From: a virus
Reading direction: 5' to 3' (one strand)
Length of the DNA: 63,948 nucleotides
Virus record (IMG/VR): IMGVR_UViG_3300046787_000415
Coordinates: 1-63,948 of that record
Below, one piece after another: positions 33,907-41,896 of this stretch (the first letter of the stretch is position 1; each line of letters starts with the position of its first letter). The notes under the pieces are model-generated. The model saw only the letters and a list, made by a program, of their open reading frames with translations, did no database searches and was not told the DNA's origin. A program made the translations under genes and the position numbers.

Positions 33907-33909
33907 GTA

Positions 33910-34572
33910 TTAGAAACTAACAGAGCTCTCATCCAGCTGGTCTATAGGGTAGTCGTAGGAGACTTTACGATCTATTTCTTGGAAGACAATGATGAGATCC
34001 AGCCTCACCCCCGTTACAACTTCTACTATCTCCCAGTCGTTGAGTCTTTCATTTCTATGAATGACTATATCAGATCTAGCAGGTCTGAATCCCTCTCCAT
34101 TATTTAAGTAGAGGGTCTCTCCAGAATAGTAATCATCAGGGTGCGACGCAGTGACTATTGCAGTATATAGAATTTCGTTATTCTGATTGTACAATCCATA
34201 CTCTTCTTTATATGTTTGTACATCTTCCGTGCGCAGAATAGTAAAACTTCTAGGTTCTAGTTGACCAGAAACTGCATAAGTTTTATAGATATGCTCCCTA
34301 GCAATATCTTGAACTTTCTGCACTACTCCCATGGAATCCCACTCATCGGGGCGGTACTGCAGGGTACATACTTGACTAAAAGCTAAGTCAGTAGTGCTAG
34401 CTGAAAGCTTAGAGTTAATAAAATTCTCTAATGCAGCGCTCTCTTCAGGCGAGATTATTCCAGTTAAGGTGTCAAATTTTTTCTCGAGATATCTATTTTC
34501 TTTTGTAAAAATAGGATCTTCGTAGAATTCCTCTTTAGAGTCTTCAGGCTTTAGTGTAGGTTCGGATCTCAT
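33910..34572 (-). CDS. Degenerate 2OG-Fe(II) oxygenase-like protein
   Basis: 220 aa. The C-terminal core strands are present (SGETLYLNNGEGFRPARSDIVIHRN...GVRLDLIIVF), but where the first HxD should lie the sequence reads TYKEEYG, so the iron site appears lost. Possibly a structural or regulatory paralogue of the active enzymes. Start overlaps a 30-aa gene (TAATG). Confidence 0.5.
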   Translation of the reverse strand: MRSEPTLKPEDSKEEFYEDPIFTKENRYLEKKFDTLTGIISPEESAALENFINSKLSASTTDLAFSQVCTLQYRPDEWDSMGVVQKVQDIAREHIYKTYAVSGQLEPRSFTILRTEDVQTYKEEYGLYNQNNEILYTAIVTASHPDDYYSGETLYLNNGEGFRPARSDIVIHRNERLNDWEIVEVVTGVRLDLIIVFQEIDRKVSYDYPIDQLDESSVSF

Positions 34573-34664
34573 TAGTATATAAAGTCTCTCTTTGGCTTTT
34601 TCTTAGGGAATAAGCAGTATTTAACCTTCAGGTATGCACGTTCTATATAGTATGCAATCTTCAT
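34572..34664 (-). CDS. Small basic protein, 30 aa
   Basis: Read from the bases: its ATG overlaps the stop of the carbamoyltransferase gene and its TAA overlaps the next ATG (TAATG). Tyr/Lys-rich (KIAYYIERAYLKVKY). Position, not sequence, is the main support. Confidence 0.4.
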   Translation of the reverse strand: MKIAYYIERAYLKVKYCLFPKKKPKRDFIY

Positions 34665-36100
34665 CATGATATAACACCCTTCTCGTAGTAGGTTTCCCAG
34701 GCAAGAACATCTACGTCATCATTTAAAACTGGTTGACCTTTTATATTCAAACTAGTGTTCAATAGAATTGGAACTCCAGTTTTTTGATAGAAAGCACTTA
34801 GTACAGCATACAGCCCTGGGTGCTGCTCTTTATTTACTGTCTGAACTCTAGAGGTGCCGTCAGCATGTACAACACTCGGTATCAGCTCTGGTTTTAGGCA
34901 TTTAGGCGTGAACTGCATATAAGGGGATGCGTAATCCATGTCAAACCACTCGCTTGCATATTCTTCCATAACTACTGGAGCAAACGGCCTGAACAGCTCA
35001 CGTTGCTTAATCTTATTTACTTTGTCCTTGATATTAGGATCACGAGGATCAGCAAGAATGCTACGATTCCCCAGAGCTCTTGGCCCATACTCTGCCTTTC
35101 CACTAGCTACTGGTGCCACTTTATCTTTAATAAGGGCGTCTACTATTTTGTCTACAGGATATTCACCAGGGATGTCAGTACCTAAGTACGGGCCCTGCCA
35201 GTCTAGCTTTTTACCGTAAACAATCGCTGCGGCACCTAGCGATGAGCCAGCATCCCCTGGGTTAGGCATAATCCAAACACCATCAAATAGATTCCATAGG
35301 GTGGTGTTTGCCTTACTATTTAAGGCACAGCCGCCCATGAATACAAGATTAGATTTACCAGTCTTCTTTTTTGCATAGAGCATGAAATCCCAAAGCCTGA
35401 GCTCATATACTTTTTGAACAGCAGCCGCGATATCAAAACGATCCTGCTCAGTTATTTCCTGGCCCCAGTTATCTATACCCTTATGAAAGTTATACGTCTG
35501 GTAGTCAAACCTAGGGAAGTAGTGAAGAACTTTATAGTAGTACTTAGTCCAGTCACCATAGGCAGCCATACCCATCATGATGTATTCTTCCTCGTTTGGC
35601 TTAAGACCAATCAAATGAGTAAACGCTGAGTAGAAAAGTCCATAACTAAATGGATACTTCCAACGTTTAACTTGCTTAAGTTCATCACCTTCGCCAACCC
35701 AGATAGAGCTGGTAGTAAACTCGCCAATAGCATCCAACACAACAACTACAGCATCATCGAACGGCGAGGTATAGTAGCCAGCTGCCGCATGGGAGTGATG
35801 GTGGTATGCAGTATAGGTTGGAATATCTCGCAGTTCTGGCATGCTCTTATAGAATGGCTTACCACCACCTAACCCGCCTCGCGAGAGTATGCGCCACTTC
35901 TTTAGCCAGCGATCCTCATAGTAGGCGATCTGGTCTGGCTTACCATAAGACAGTGCTTCTAGGAGTATCTCCCTATTGGTATACCAATCATTCTTCTTCT
36001 TGGAGTATCGCTCAGCGTGAGCAGCAAAAAGTATTTTGCCATTTTCAACGACAGAGACAGCTGCGTCGTGTGTTGTCTCATTTATCCCAAGTATTCTCAT
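34664..36100 (-). CDS. Carbamoyltransferase (NodU/CmcH family)
   Basis: 478 aa. The N-terminal ASKHA-like part begins MRILGINETTHDAAV with a metal-binding HHHSHAAAGYY; the C-terminal YrdC-like part has AEYGPRALGNRSILADPR and FRPFAPVV. Members transfer carbamoyl from carbamoyl phosphate via carbamoyl-adenylate to a sugar hydroxyl or similar group. The acceptor here is unknown; glycans, fibres or modified bases are all possible. Start overlaps SGNH paralogue 6. Confidence 0.88.
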   Translation of the reverse strand: MRILGINETTHDAAVSVVENGKILFAAHAERYSKKKNDWYTNREILLEALSYGKPDQIAYYEDRWLKKWRILSRGGLGGGKPFYKSMPELRDIPTYTAYHHHSHAAAGYYTSPFDDAVVVVLDAIGEFTTSSIWVGEGDELKQVKRWKYPFSYGLFYSAFTHLIGLKPNEEEYIMMGMAAYGDWTKYYYKVLHYFPRFDYQTYNFHKGIDNWGQEITEQDRFDIAAAVQKVYELRLWDFMLYAKKKTGKSNLVFMGGCALNSKANTTLWNLFDGVWIMPNPGDAGSSLGAAAIVYGKKLDWQGPYLGTDIPGEYPVDKIVDALIKDKVAPVASGKAEYGPRALGNRSILADPRDPNIKDKVNKIKQRELFRPFAPVVMEEYASEWFDMDYASPYMQFTPKCLKPELIPSVVHADGTSRVQTVNKEQHPGLYAVLSAFYQKTGVPILLNTSLNIKGQPVLNDDVDVLAWETYYEKGVIS

Positions 36101-37008
36101 ACTTGAAGTTTATCTAAAAATGCATTGGCGTAGTGGAGATGCTCGTGAGCACCCATATGAGCGTGAAACTCACCAAGTTTTCTATCTCTAGCTACAGTAA
36201 AGAATTCCTCGCAGGCTAGCTTGTAGTCCTGATGACAATTCCTAGTAAATAGACCACCATCTTCTTTGTCTACATCTACAGGTATGTACTCTGGCACATC
36301 TAAGGTCGAGGCTAGATCCCTAAAGACACCGTCCCAGGATGACCAATGAAATTCTATTCCGAGGGATACGCAGTACAGTCTGAGTATGTTTATTGATTGC
36401 ATGCCAGCTCTTACAGCATCAAGAGCAGTATTAACATGCTCTACGCCATGAGGACGCTTGGATATTGATGCTCTATGTTCTGAACCATATGCTTCATAAG
36501 TAGCTGGATATACATTTCGAATTTTCTCCGAGGCCGAGAATGATGGCACATACCCTCTATCTATTTTTAGATATCGTTCATCTATTAGTATTTCTGATCT
36601 AGTTATATTAGGAAATAGGCATAAAATATACTTAGGTTTTTTATTAGTTGCTAAGTATGCAAATATCATCCTAACTATCTTCTCAGTTGACCACCCTGGT
36701 CCTGATATGTTCGCATAACTCAGGGATAATTCATTGGCAATTACAGACCCCCATAGATACTCCCTGTCGGGAATACCAACTCCCCAAGTCTGAGAACAGC
36801 CAGCATAGACAATATCGGCGTCCAAAAATTCAGGCGAACGGTATCCAAGAGAATTTTTATCCGCATAAACAGTACCCTCAAAGTCGGTGTATATGTGAGA
36901 GGTATCTACTGGAGGTAGGTCAAGTTTTAGGACATAATCTGCCACAGACTTTGCCACTAGTGTAGAGTTTTCCCCCAACTGGAGCACTACACTATATTCG
37001 TCACTCAT
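36097..37008 (-). CDS. SGNH/GDSL hydrolase-like protein, paralogue 6
   Basis: 303 aa from the ATG at 37008, which lies 6 nt after TATAAT. YAGCSQTWGVGIPD (block I), SGPGWS turn and AHMGAHEHLHYA at the end. It is next to the carbamoyltransferase with overlapping ends, which hints that acyl hydrolysis/transfer and carbamoylation act on the same molecule (inference). Confidence 0.62.
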   Translation of the reverse strand: MSDEYSVVLQLGENSTLVAKSVADYVLKLDLPPVDTSHIYTDFEGTVYADKNSLGYRSPEFLDADIVYAGCSQTWGVGIPDREYLWGSVIANELSLSYANISGPGWSTEKIVRMIFAYLATNKKPKYILCLFPNITRSEILIDERYLKIDRGYVPSFSASEKIRNVYPATYEAYGSEHRASISKRPHGVEHVNTALDAVRAGMQSINILRLYCVSLGIEFHWSSWDGVFRDLASTLDVPEYIPVDVDKEDGGLFTRNCHQDYKLACEEFFTVARDRKLGEFHAHMGAHEHLHYANAFLDKLQV

Positions 37009-37033
37009 ATGGATATTATAGTAGACTATAGCC
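37009..37033. promoter_or_regulatory. 25-bp divergent leaderless promoters
   Basis: The minus strand has TATAAT and the plus strand TAGACT, each exactly 6 nt from its ATG, within a 25-bp intergenic gap. The -35 regions must lie inside the opposite gene. Confidence 0.6.
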
Positions 37034-37597
37034 ATGACAGACTCTAAGCTACCTTATACCCTGGTAAAGGGTGTTCTAACTCCCGCTCAGTGCGCGGCAT
37101 ATAGAACCTGGATAGAGACATATGCAATAGCGGATGCCTTTAGGCCAGGATATCGACTATCTACTGTCGGTATTCCAGAGCTTTACAATGAAAATAATTC
37201 ATTCCTACAACCGCTGAGAGTGCTTCTAAATAAAGTAGAGAGCCACTTCAGGGGTAGCTATGACATTAAGCACACTTTTGACATGAAGCGCCTCTATGGA
37301 AACATCATGGATACAGGGGCTCAGAACCCAGCGCATGACGATGATGGTGACCACTATGATGGAAAGCCAAGTGTAGAGCTCCACTACTCATCAATCCTGA
37401 TGTTGAATAGCGATTACGAGGGTGGCGAACTATACTTCGAGCACCACGGGGTGGAAGTTAAGCTGGAAGAGGGCGACCTAATCATGTTCCGAGGTAACGC
37501 CGAGAATCTTCATGGAGTACGTACCGTCAAAGAGGGACGTCGATTTAACTTTATTTTCTTCTTTAGGGACTATATTCCGACTAGCTCTGCGTCGTAG
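37034..37597 (+). CDS. 2OG-Fe(II) oxygenase, prolyl-hydroxylase-like
   Basis: 187 aa. H101-x-D103 (AHDDDGD), H160 (NLHGV), R169/R170. SDYEGGELYFEHHGVEVKL and GDLIMFRGNAENLHGVR are nearly identical to the protein at 40177, a recent duplicate. Leaderless start. It converges with, and overlaps, the next oxygenase by 28 nt. Confidence 0.87.
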   Translation: MTDSKLPYTLVKGVLTPAQCAAYRTWIETYAIADAFRPGYRLSTVGIPELYNENNSFLQPLRVLLNKVESHFRGSYDIKHTFDMKRLYGNIMDTGAQNPAHDDDGDHYDGKPSVELHYSSILMLNSDYEGGELYFEHHGVEVKLEEGDLIMFRGNAENLHGVRTVKEGRRFNFIFFFRDYIPTSSAS

Positions 37598-38136
37598 CCC
37601 CAAGCAAAAGAAGTCATAGAGTAGCGAGTTCCGTTACTCACTGGATTCACCATGTGCAGGTTCCCTGCGTGGTGGACTATAAGCACTCCACGCTTTGGTT
37701 TGTATTGAATCCCATACTCTGGATAGCAGATCTCTCCGCCATCGAAGTCACTGTTTAAGTAGATCAGGATCCCGAACCTACATTCAGCATTTCTGTTGTC
37801 AACCATGTTTTCGTCTTCATTGTCTCGATGAAGGCCAACTGGATGAAGAGTCTCTGAGTTTCTGACAATAGTCCCTGTTGGAACCATGTGGTTTGCCCCA
37901 GTGAAGAGCGATGCAATTCTATGATTTATATCCTGTATTTTATATTTTGCTTCACGCATGTGAGCAACATGCAGAGACTTGCCAGCATAGTGGCCATCGT
38001 GCGGGTTTAGATTATCTACCCTCCAGCCAGGCTCATCTGTGGATTCGGCTATACGTAGCAGAGTGTCAACTTCATCATCAGTTAGGAAGTTTTCATATTC
38101 CCAGAGTCTATCTTTGACAAGTTCTTTAAGAGGCAT
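37570..38136 (-). CDS. 2OG-Fe(II) oxygenase, prolyl-hydroxylase-like
   Basis: 188 aa. H103-x-D105 (LHRDNED), H161 (NLHMV), R171 (TRYSM); SDFDGGEICYPEYGIQYKPKRG is the paralogue core. The ATG lies 6 nt after TATAAT. Tail-to-tail overlap with the plus-strand oxygenase. Confidence 0.87.
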   Translation of the reverse strand: MPLKELVKDRLWEYENFLTDDEVDTLLRIAESTDEPGWRVDNLNPHDGHYAGKSLHVAHMREAKYKIQDINHRIASLFTGANHMVPTGTIVRNSETLHPVGLHRDNEDENMVDNRNAECRFGILIYLNSDFDGGEICYPEYGIQYKPKRGVLIVHHAGNLHMVNPVSNGTRYSMTSFAWGYDAELVGI

Positions 38137-38205
38137 ATAAGAATTATATCAACGTCATGTTGCATAGATTTATACAATCTTAGACCTAAGTTTGTATGAC
38201 TTTTA

Positions 38206-38228
38206 TGTACATTACGTTTTGTACATTA
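38206..38228. repeat. Paired TGTACATTA sites
   Basis: Two copies of TGTACATTA (38206-38214 and 38220-38228), each containing the palindrome TGTACA, in the AT-rich gap between an oxygenase start and the subtilase end. Possible regulator-binding sites; nothing else is seen in this 130-bp gap. Confidence 0.35.
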
Positions 38229-38269
38229 ACTATGCAAATAGCGGTGTCCAGTATGCTATATTTAGTACC

Positions 38270-40105
38270 TTAGTTTCCACGATATTGCACGATTCCTAGA
38301 TTCTGGGTCCCGCCCGACGAAAGCCTAGCCACTACCTTAATCATAATCTCTTGATTGATTCGGGTAGCAATAACCCTAGAGATGGCACTAGAAGACACAG
38401 ATCCAACAACTACCCAGACATCAGTACCTAGCGGAGCTGTATATATGTCATAGCCACTAGCCCCCAATACTGCGCCCCAGGAGACATTTACTGCGCCAGA
38501 TCCAGCTCTACGCTGAGTAGCAATTACGGTCCCCTGTAGACCAGAAGGTAAGTCTGATACTGGCTCAAAGGCATTAGGTATCCCAGTGCCGAGAATGGAT
38601 AGCTCCGTAGTTGGAGCTCCAGCACCAGCAACTGTCTTCGAGACCACCCTGTAAGTATCCGTAGCCCCAGCGGTAGGCTGGCCTGCCTGGTAGTAGCTAT
38701 TAGTAGTCTCATGCACGGTGACCCAAGTGCCGTTCTTCAATACTTGAATGGCATACGAAGGAATCACGCTACCTCCGTTATAGCTAGGGGCAGACCAAGT
38801 AAGGGTGTAGTTCTTAATCTTAAAGTTCTGAGGGGCACTAGGTACGCCATATGGAGCATAGAAGTAGACCAGTGAACCTTCAGCCAGCTTAACTCCACCT
38901 CGACCATACGGCACTACCTTAACTACATAGTCAGTGTTGCTATATAGATTGTCCACACTAATTTCTGTGTAGGAGGTGTTGGCAGTGTAGATGTATCCAG
39001 CTTGGCCCTTACGTCCAATCTTTACAGAGTAGTAGCTGACACTATCCCTAGGTGTCCATGCTAGAGACACTACCCTAGGTCCTATATTCATAATGAAGAC
39101 ATCCTGCGTAGCAGGGGTCATATCTAGGGTAGGCGTGGCTGGCAGACTCACAGGGGTGCTTGCTGATGTTTTGGCTACGATAGCTATATCATTGTACGAA
39201 GACTTACCACCAACAACTACAGACTTATCTGATAGCGAGTGCAGTAGAGACTCCGCCGATATTGCTGTAGTGACAGAGCGGTTAGAGATGTAGGTAGCGA
39301 TAATCCCAGAGACAAAAGGGCTAGCCTGAGACGTTCCGCTCTTCTGCACAGACGATGAGTGATTGAACGGGGTATCTGAGGCTATACGAGACCCTGGTGC
39401 AAAGATGTCTACACAGGAACCCCAGTTAGAGAAAGGTGACTTAACGTCTACGTTATCTACAGCACCAACTGCGATAACCCCAGGGGTGCTAGCAGGGGAA
39501 CTAGTGCATGCATCAACATTAGAATTACCAGCAGCTGATACCACAATAAGACCAGCGGAGATAAGTCTAGAAGTAGCGGCATTTACTGCATCGTCCTTCG
39601 GACCACCGAGGCTCATATTCACTATCTCCAGTGATCCAGGAGCATGATTAGCCAAGATCCAGTCAATGCCAGCAGTCAATGTCGAGGTCTTACCTTGACC
39701 AGCACAGTTCAACACTCTAACTGGAACGATTGTTGCTTTCTTTGCTACACCAAAATAGGCACCAGCGGCCAGCCCAGCGACATGAGTACCATGCCCATGG
39801 CAGTCAACTTGGTCTAAGTTCTCCCCAAAAGAGTCAAACCCATCCGCGACTCTCCCGCTAAAGTCTGGGTGAGTCGAGTCAACTCCAGTATCTACTATGT
39901 AGATACGAACACCGTCGCCAGATGATCCGTAGGTGTACGCCCCGTCTTTGATGCCATCTATGCGATCTAGCGACCAGGGAGCACTGCCCTGTGTTTCCAT
40001 GATGCTAAAAGTATTCTCTACAGCTGTACTAGGCATAGCTCCGAACCCATGTGGGATAAGGGCAAGCATGGCAGCTATGGCAGTACTAGTTAGTTTTCTA
40101 ATCAT
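38270..40105 (-). CDS. Secreted subtilisin-like serine protease with FN3 domains
   Basis: 611 aa. Signal peptide (about 1-28). Peptidase S8 domain with D72 (VDTG), H105 (GHGTH), oxyanion N194 (AAGN) and S259 (GTSQAS). From about 330 to 600 there are two or three fibronectin type III-like modules. An exported, apparently intact subtilase is rare in phages; it may degrade surface proteins, shape fibres outside the cell, or act as a virion enzyme. Leaderless-type start (TAGTTT, 6 nt). Confidence 0.88.
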   Translation of the reverse strand: MIRKLTSTAIAAMLALIPHGFGAMPSTAVENTFSIMETQGSAPWSLDRIDGIKDGAYTYGSSGDGVRIYIVDTGVDSTHPDFSGRVADGFDSFGENLDQVDCHGHGTHVAGLAAGAYFGVAKKATIVPVRVLNCAGQGKTSTLTAGIDWILANHAPGSLEIVNMSLGGPKDDAVNAATSRLISAGLIVVSAAGNSNVDACTSSPASTPGVIAVGAVDNVDVKSPFSNWGSCVDIFAPGSRIASDTPFNHSSSVQKSGTSQASPFVSGIIATYISNRSVTTAISAESLLHSLSDKSVVVGGKSSYNDIAIVAKTSASTPVSLPATPTLDMTPATQDVFIMNIGPRVVSLAWTPRDSVSYYSVKIGRKGQAGYIYTANTSYTEISVDNLYSNTDYVVKVVPYGRGGVKLAEGSLVYFYAPYGVPSAPQNFKIKNYTLTWSAPSYNGGSVIPSYAIQVLKNGTWVTVHETTNSYYQAGQPTAGATDTYRVVSKTVAGAGAPTTELSILGTGIPNAFEPVSDLPSGLQGTVIATQRRAGSGAVNVSWGAVLGASGYDIYTAPLGTDVWVVVGSVSSSAISRVIATRINQEIMIKVVARLSSGGTQNLGIVQYRGN

Positions 40106-40176
40106 GTCTAGAAACTAGCATACTTATTTTATTTATGCAACTACATAGGCATGCATAAAAATAGTAGACTGAAGAG

Positions 40177-40764
40177 ATGTCAGAGATATATCATCTAGAG
40201 CAGGGAGTATTGACTCCTGAAGAGTGCCTCAAGCTAGTAGATCACATAGCCGCAACAGCAGAGGCAGATCATCGCCCTGGATACCAACACTCTGGAATTC
40301 TAATCTACGATATTTTAGCGGGAGAAGTCCCCGCTGCTGTAGCCCCTATTCGCAAAGCAATAAAACTAGCCAACTCCGTGTTTAAGAAGAACTACGAGTT
40401 TACCTACAATAGGTTTGAGCTGAAGCGGTTATTTGGCAACATCATGAGTAAGGGCGCAATAAACGAGCCTCACGACGATGATGGCGATCGATACCCTGGC
40501 AAGCAGGCAATTGAAGAGCACTACTCCTGTGTACTCATGCTAAATAGCGACTATGAAGGTGGAGAGCTCTACTTCGAGCATCACGGTGTAGAGATTCGTC
40601 TAGAAGCAGGGGATCTAATTATGTTTAGAGGTAATGCCGAGAACTTGCACGGTGTCCGCGAGGTACTTAGCGGAACTAGAACTAACGTGATTATCTTCTT
40701 TAGAAACTTCGATTTAGACGTGCCATACGATGAAGACATTTGGCTAGATTTCATATCTGAATAA
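40177..40764 (+). CDS. 2OG-Fe(II) oxygenase, prolyl-hydroxylase-like
   Basis: 195 aa, duplicate of 37034-37597. H99-x-D101 (PHDDDGD), H158 (NLHGV), R168. Carries an extra acidic C-terminal tail. The -10 TAGACT lies 6 nt before the ATG, the same sequence as in its sister gene, so promoter and gene were copied together. Confidence 0.87.
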   Translation: MSEIYHLEQGVLTPEECLKLVDHIAATAEADHRPGYQHSGILIYDILAGEVPAAVAPIRKAIKLANSVFKKNYEFTYNRFELKRLFGNIMSKGAINEPHDDDGDRYPGKQAIEEHYSCVLMLNSDYEGGELYFEHHGVEIRLEAGDLIMFRGNAENLHGVREVLSGTRTNVIIFFRNFDLDVPYDEDIWLDFISE

Positions 40765-40768
40765 GATA

Positions 40769-40828
40769 ACCCACACATGACTAGCTGCTGACATAGCGTC
40801 AGACTTACCAATAGACAGCGGTGTGGGT
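40769..40828 (-). ncRNA. Folded element F next to tmRNA
   Basis: A perfect 8-bp closing stem ACCCACAC/GTGTGGGT surrounds an inner CTGAC/GTCAG hairpin containing CGCTATG, the same loop word as element A in the first tRNA cluster. It could act as a terminator for the RNA operon, though it lacks a T tract, or be a processing signal. Confidence 0.4.
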
Positions 40829-40835
40829 GTTTACG

Positions 40836-41212
40836 TGGAGATGGCGGGAATTGAACCCGCGTCCGATCAAGGACTAACTATTCTTCTACAAGCTTAGTCG
40901 GTGTATATTTCCAGGACCGCGCCGACACATCCTGTGGTGCTTCAGTTTTACGTCTCCAGCATGGACGCAGTGCGGGTTATTCTATTTATTTAAGACCTGA
41001 CTGCCCAGCTAGAACTACTGCTTTGTCAGGGGCTCTAAAGCGTTTCTTATTCTATACATTTTCAATGAAATGTATAGAATAAGAATCATTTACGCTACTA
41101 GTGCGAATGCTGAACGTGAGTTTGCATTTATTGCTTTGCCCGATTTAAGAGGTACAGGCTTCTCTGCTTGCTTCACTAGTTTGCTGAATGACCGTCGAAA
41201 CCTGTCATCCCC
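40836..41212 (-). ncRNA. ssrA: Transfer-messenger RNA (tmRNA)
   Basis: 377 nt. The 5' end GGGGATGACAGGTTTCGACG and 3' end GGACGCGGGTTCAATTCCCGCCATCTCC are hallmarks; GGGGATG pairs with CATCTCC (one G.U) as acceptor stem. The tag frame (41134-41090) encodes AINANSRSAFALVA and then TAA, ending in the hydrophobic tail used by ClpXP-type proteolysis. CCA is not encoded. It rescues stalled ribosomes; a phage copy may serve during heavy late translation or recode the tag. Confidence 0.93.
41044..41085 (-). repeat. Perfect 18-bp hairpin inside tmRNA
   Basis: TTCTTATTCTATACATTT pairs without mismatch with its complement across a 6-nt loop, immediately after the tag stop codon. It occupies the place of helix 5 of tmRNA and is unusually long and AT-rich. 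Confidence 0.8.
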
Positions 41213-41283
41213 GTCATATTTAGTTATAAGAGTATTGTAGCAGGTAGTACTGCAGACTGACTCAGTGAAATCATACAATACAG

Positions 41284-41351
41284 CGCCGCGTCAAGGGATC
41301 GGACCCTGCAAGACAGACTTTGGAGATCCGTCCGTACCCAGTACCCGCGAC
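41284..41351 (-). tRNA. tRNA-Trp (CCA) with shortened D-arm
   Basis: 68 nt. Anticodon loop CTCCAAA with a good stem, discriminator G as for Trp, acceptor GTCGCGG/ACGCGGC (six of seven pairs). The D-arm is reduced to GTAC-TGG-GTAC without the conserved G18G19 loop, and the T-loop is TCCGATC. Function is plausible but uncertain. Confidence 0.6.
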
Positions 41352-41355
41352 TAAA

Positions 41356-41445
41356 TTGAACTACCTGGATTCGAACCAGGGCTTCGGATTATGTCCTGCA
41401 TTTAGACCTCCGTGTGCTGCCACTAACACTATAGCTCCAGGTTCA
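41356..41445 (-). tRNA. tRNA-like gene, aberrant
   Basis: A canonical T-arm (CCTGG-TTCGAAT-CCAGG) and a D-arm-like GTG...CAC hairpin are visible, but the acceptor pairs at only five of seven positions and no proper anticodon arm can be drawn. A GGA/TCC hairpin may be a long variable arm. It could be a decayed class II tRNA or a tRNA mimic. Confidence 0.4.
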
Positions 41446-41484
41446 GCTTGTCTCGGATGCCTCCGAGATAGTTCCTCTGCCTGT

Positions 41485-41558
41485 TGGAGCGGATAGGGAG
41501 AATCGAACTCCCGCCTTCAACTTGGAAGGATGAGGCACTACCATTATGCAATATCCGC
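41485..41558 (-). tRNA. tRNA-Gly (UCC)
   Basis: Perfect acceptor GCGGATA/TATCCGC, Gly-type D-arm, anticodon loop CTTCCAA (one U-U mismatch in the stem), T-arm GGGAG-TTCGATT-CTCCC, and encoded CCA. Confidence 0.9.
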
Positions 41559-41563
41559 AATCG

Positions 41564-41668
41564 AGGCACCTAAGGTAGCGATCCGTAGGCACCTCTCCAG
41601 AACTCGCATCTGGGACGGATACCTACTTGACGGCGCAGGTATCGAGCCGAATAGAAGTAAACTTCTAT
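41564..41668. other. Hairpin-rich spacer D between tRNA genes
   Basis: No gene. Three good hairpins: CCAGA/TCTGG (41597-41613, 7-nt loop), GATACCT/AGGTATC (41618-41643) and ATAGAAG/CTTCTAT (41651-41668). Also two direct copies of AGGCACCT. Probably part of the RNA precursor, or further small RNAs. Confidence 0.4.
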
Positions 41669-41670
41669 CG

Positions 41671-41743
41671 CTGCCCCAGGAGGTCTCGATCCTCCGACAT
41701 CCGAGTTAACAGCTCGGCGCTCTGCCAACTGAGCTATAGGGCA
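41671..41743 (-). tRNA. tRNA-Asn (GUU)
   Basis: Acceptor TGCCCTA/TGGGGCA, D-arm AGCTCAGTTGGCAGAGC, anticodon arm CCGAG-CTGTTAA-CTCGG, discriminator G. The T-loop reads ATCGAGA, so position 54 is A instead of T. CCA not encoded. Confidence 0.88.
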
Positions 41744-41747
41744 TTAC

Positions 41748-41786
41748 GGTTTATTTTGCTCTCTTGCGGAGAGGCACCCATAAACC
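41748..41786 (-). ncRNA. Folded element B
   Basis: 39 nt: perfect 7-bp closing stem GGTTTAT/ATAAACC with an inner CTCTC/GAGAG hairpin. Same architecture as elements A and F. No anticodon or T-loop. Confidence 0.4.
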
Positions 41787-41798
41787 AAGGGCTTCGCT

Positions 41799-41861
41799 AC
41801 TAAACTGCAAAGAACTCGGAACTACATTGACCATTCATATGATTCCGCAGTGCTGTTTAGT
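41799..41861 (-). ncRNA. Folded element C
   Basis: 63 nt closed by a perfect 7-bp stem ACTAAAC/GTTTAGT. The closing stem length equals that of a tRNA acceptor. Interior pairing is unclear. Confidence 0.35.
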
Positions 41862-41896
41862 ACTTGATACTAGAGGTGGTCATCCTTAGTACCCCG

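Noticed and set aside
10255-40764. TET/JBP-like thymine or 5-methylcytosine hydroxylases among the oxygenases
   Set aside because: The visible motifs (YEGGEL, KPxxGD, FPxxxxH) match prolyl-hydroxylase-type cores, and no DNA glycosylase-type partner typical of those systems is adjacent.
41090-41278. 62-residue reading frame on the minus strand
   Set aside because: Its last 14 codons are the tmRNA proteolysis tag and the rest is the tmRNA 5' part and upstream spacer; not an independent gene.
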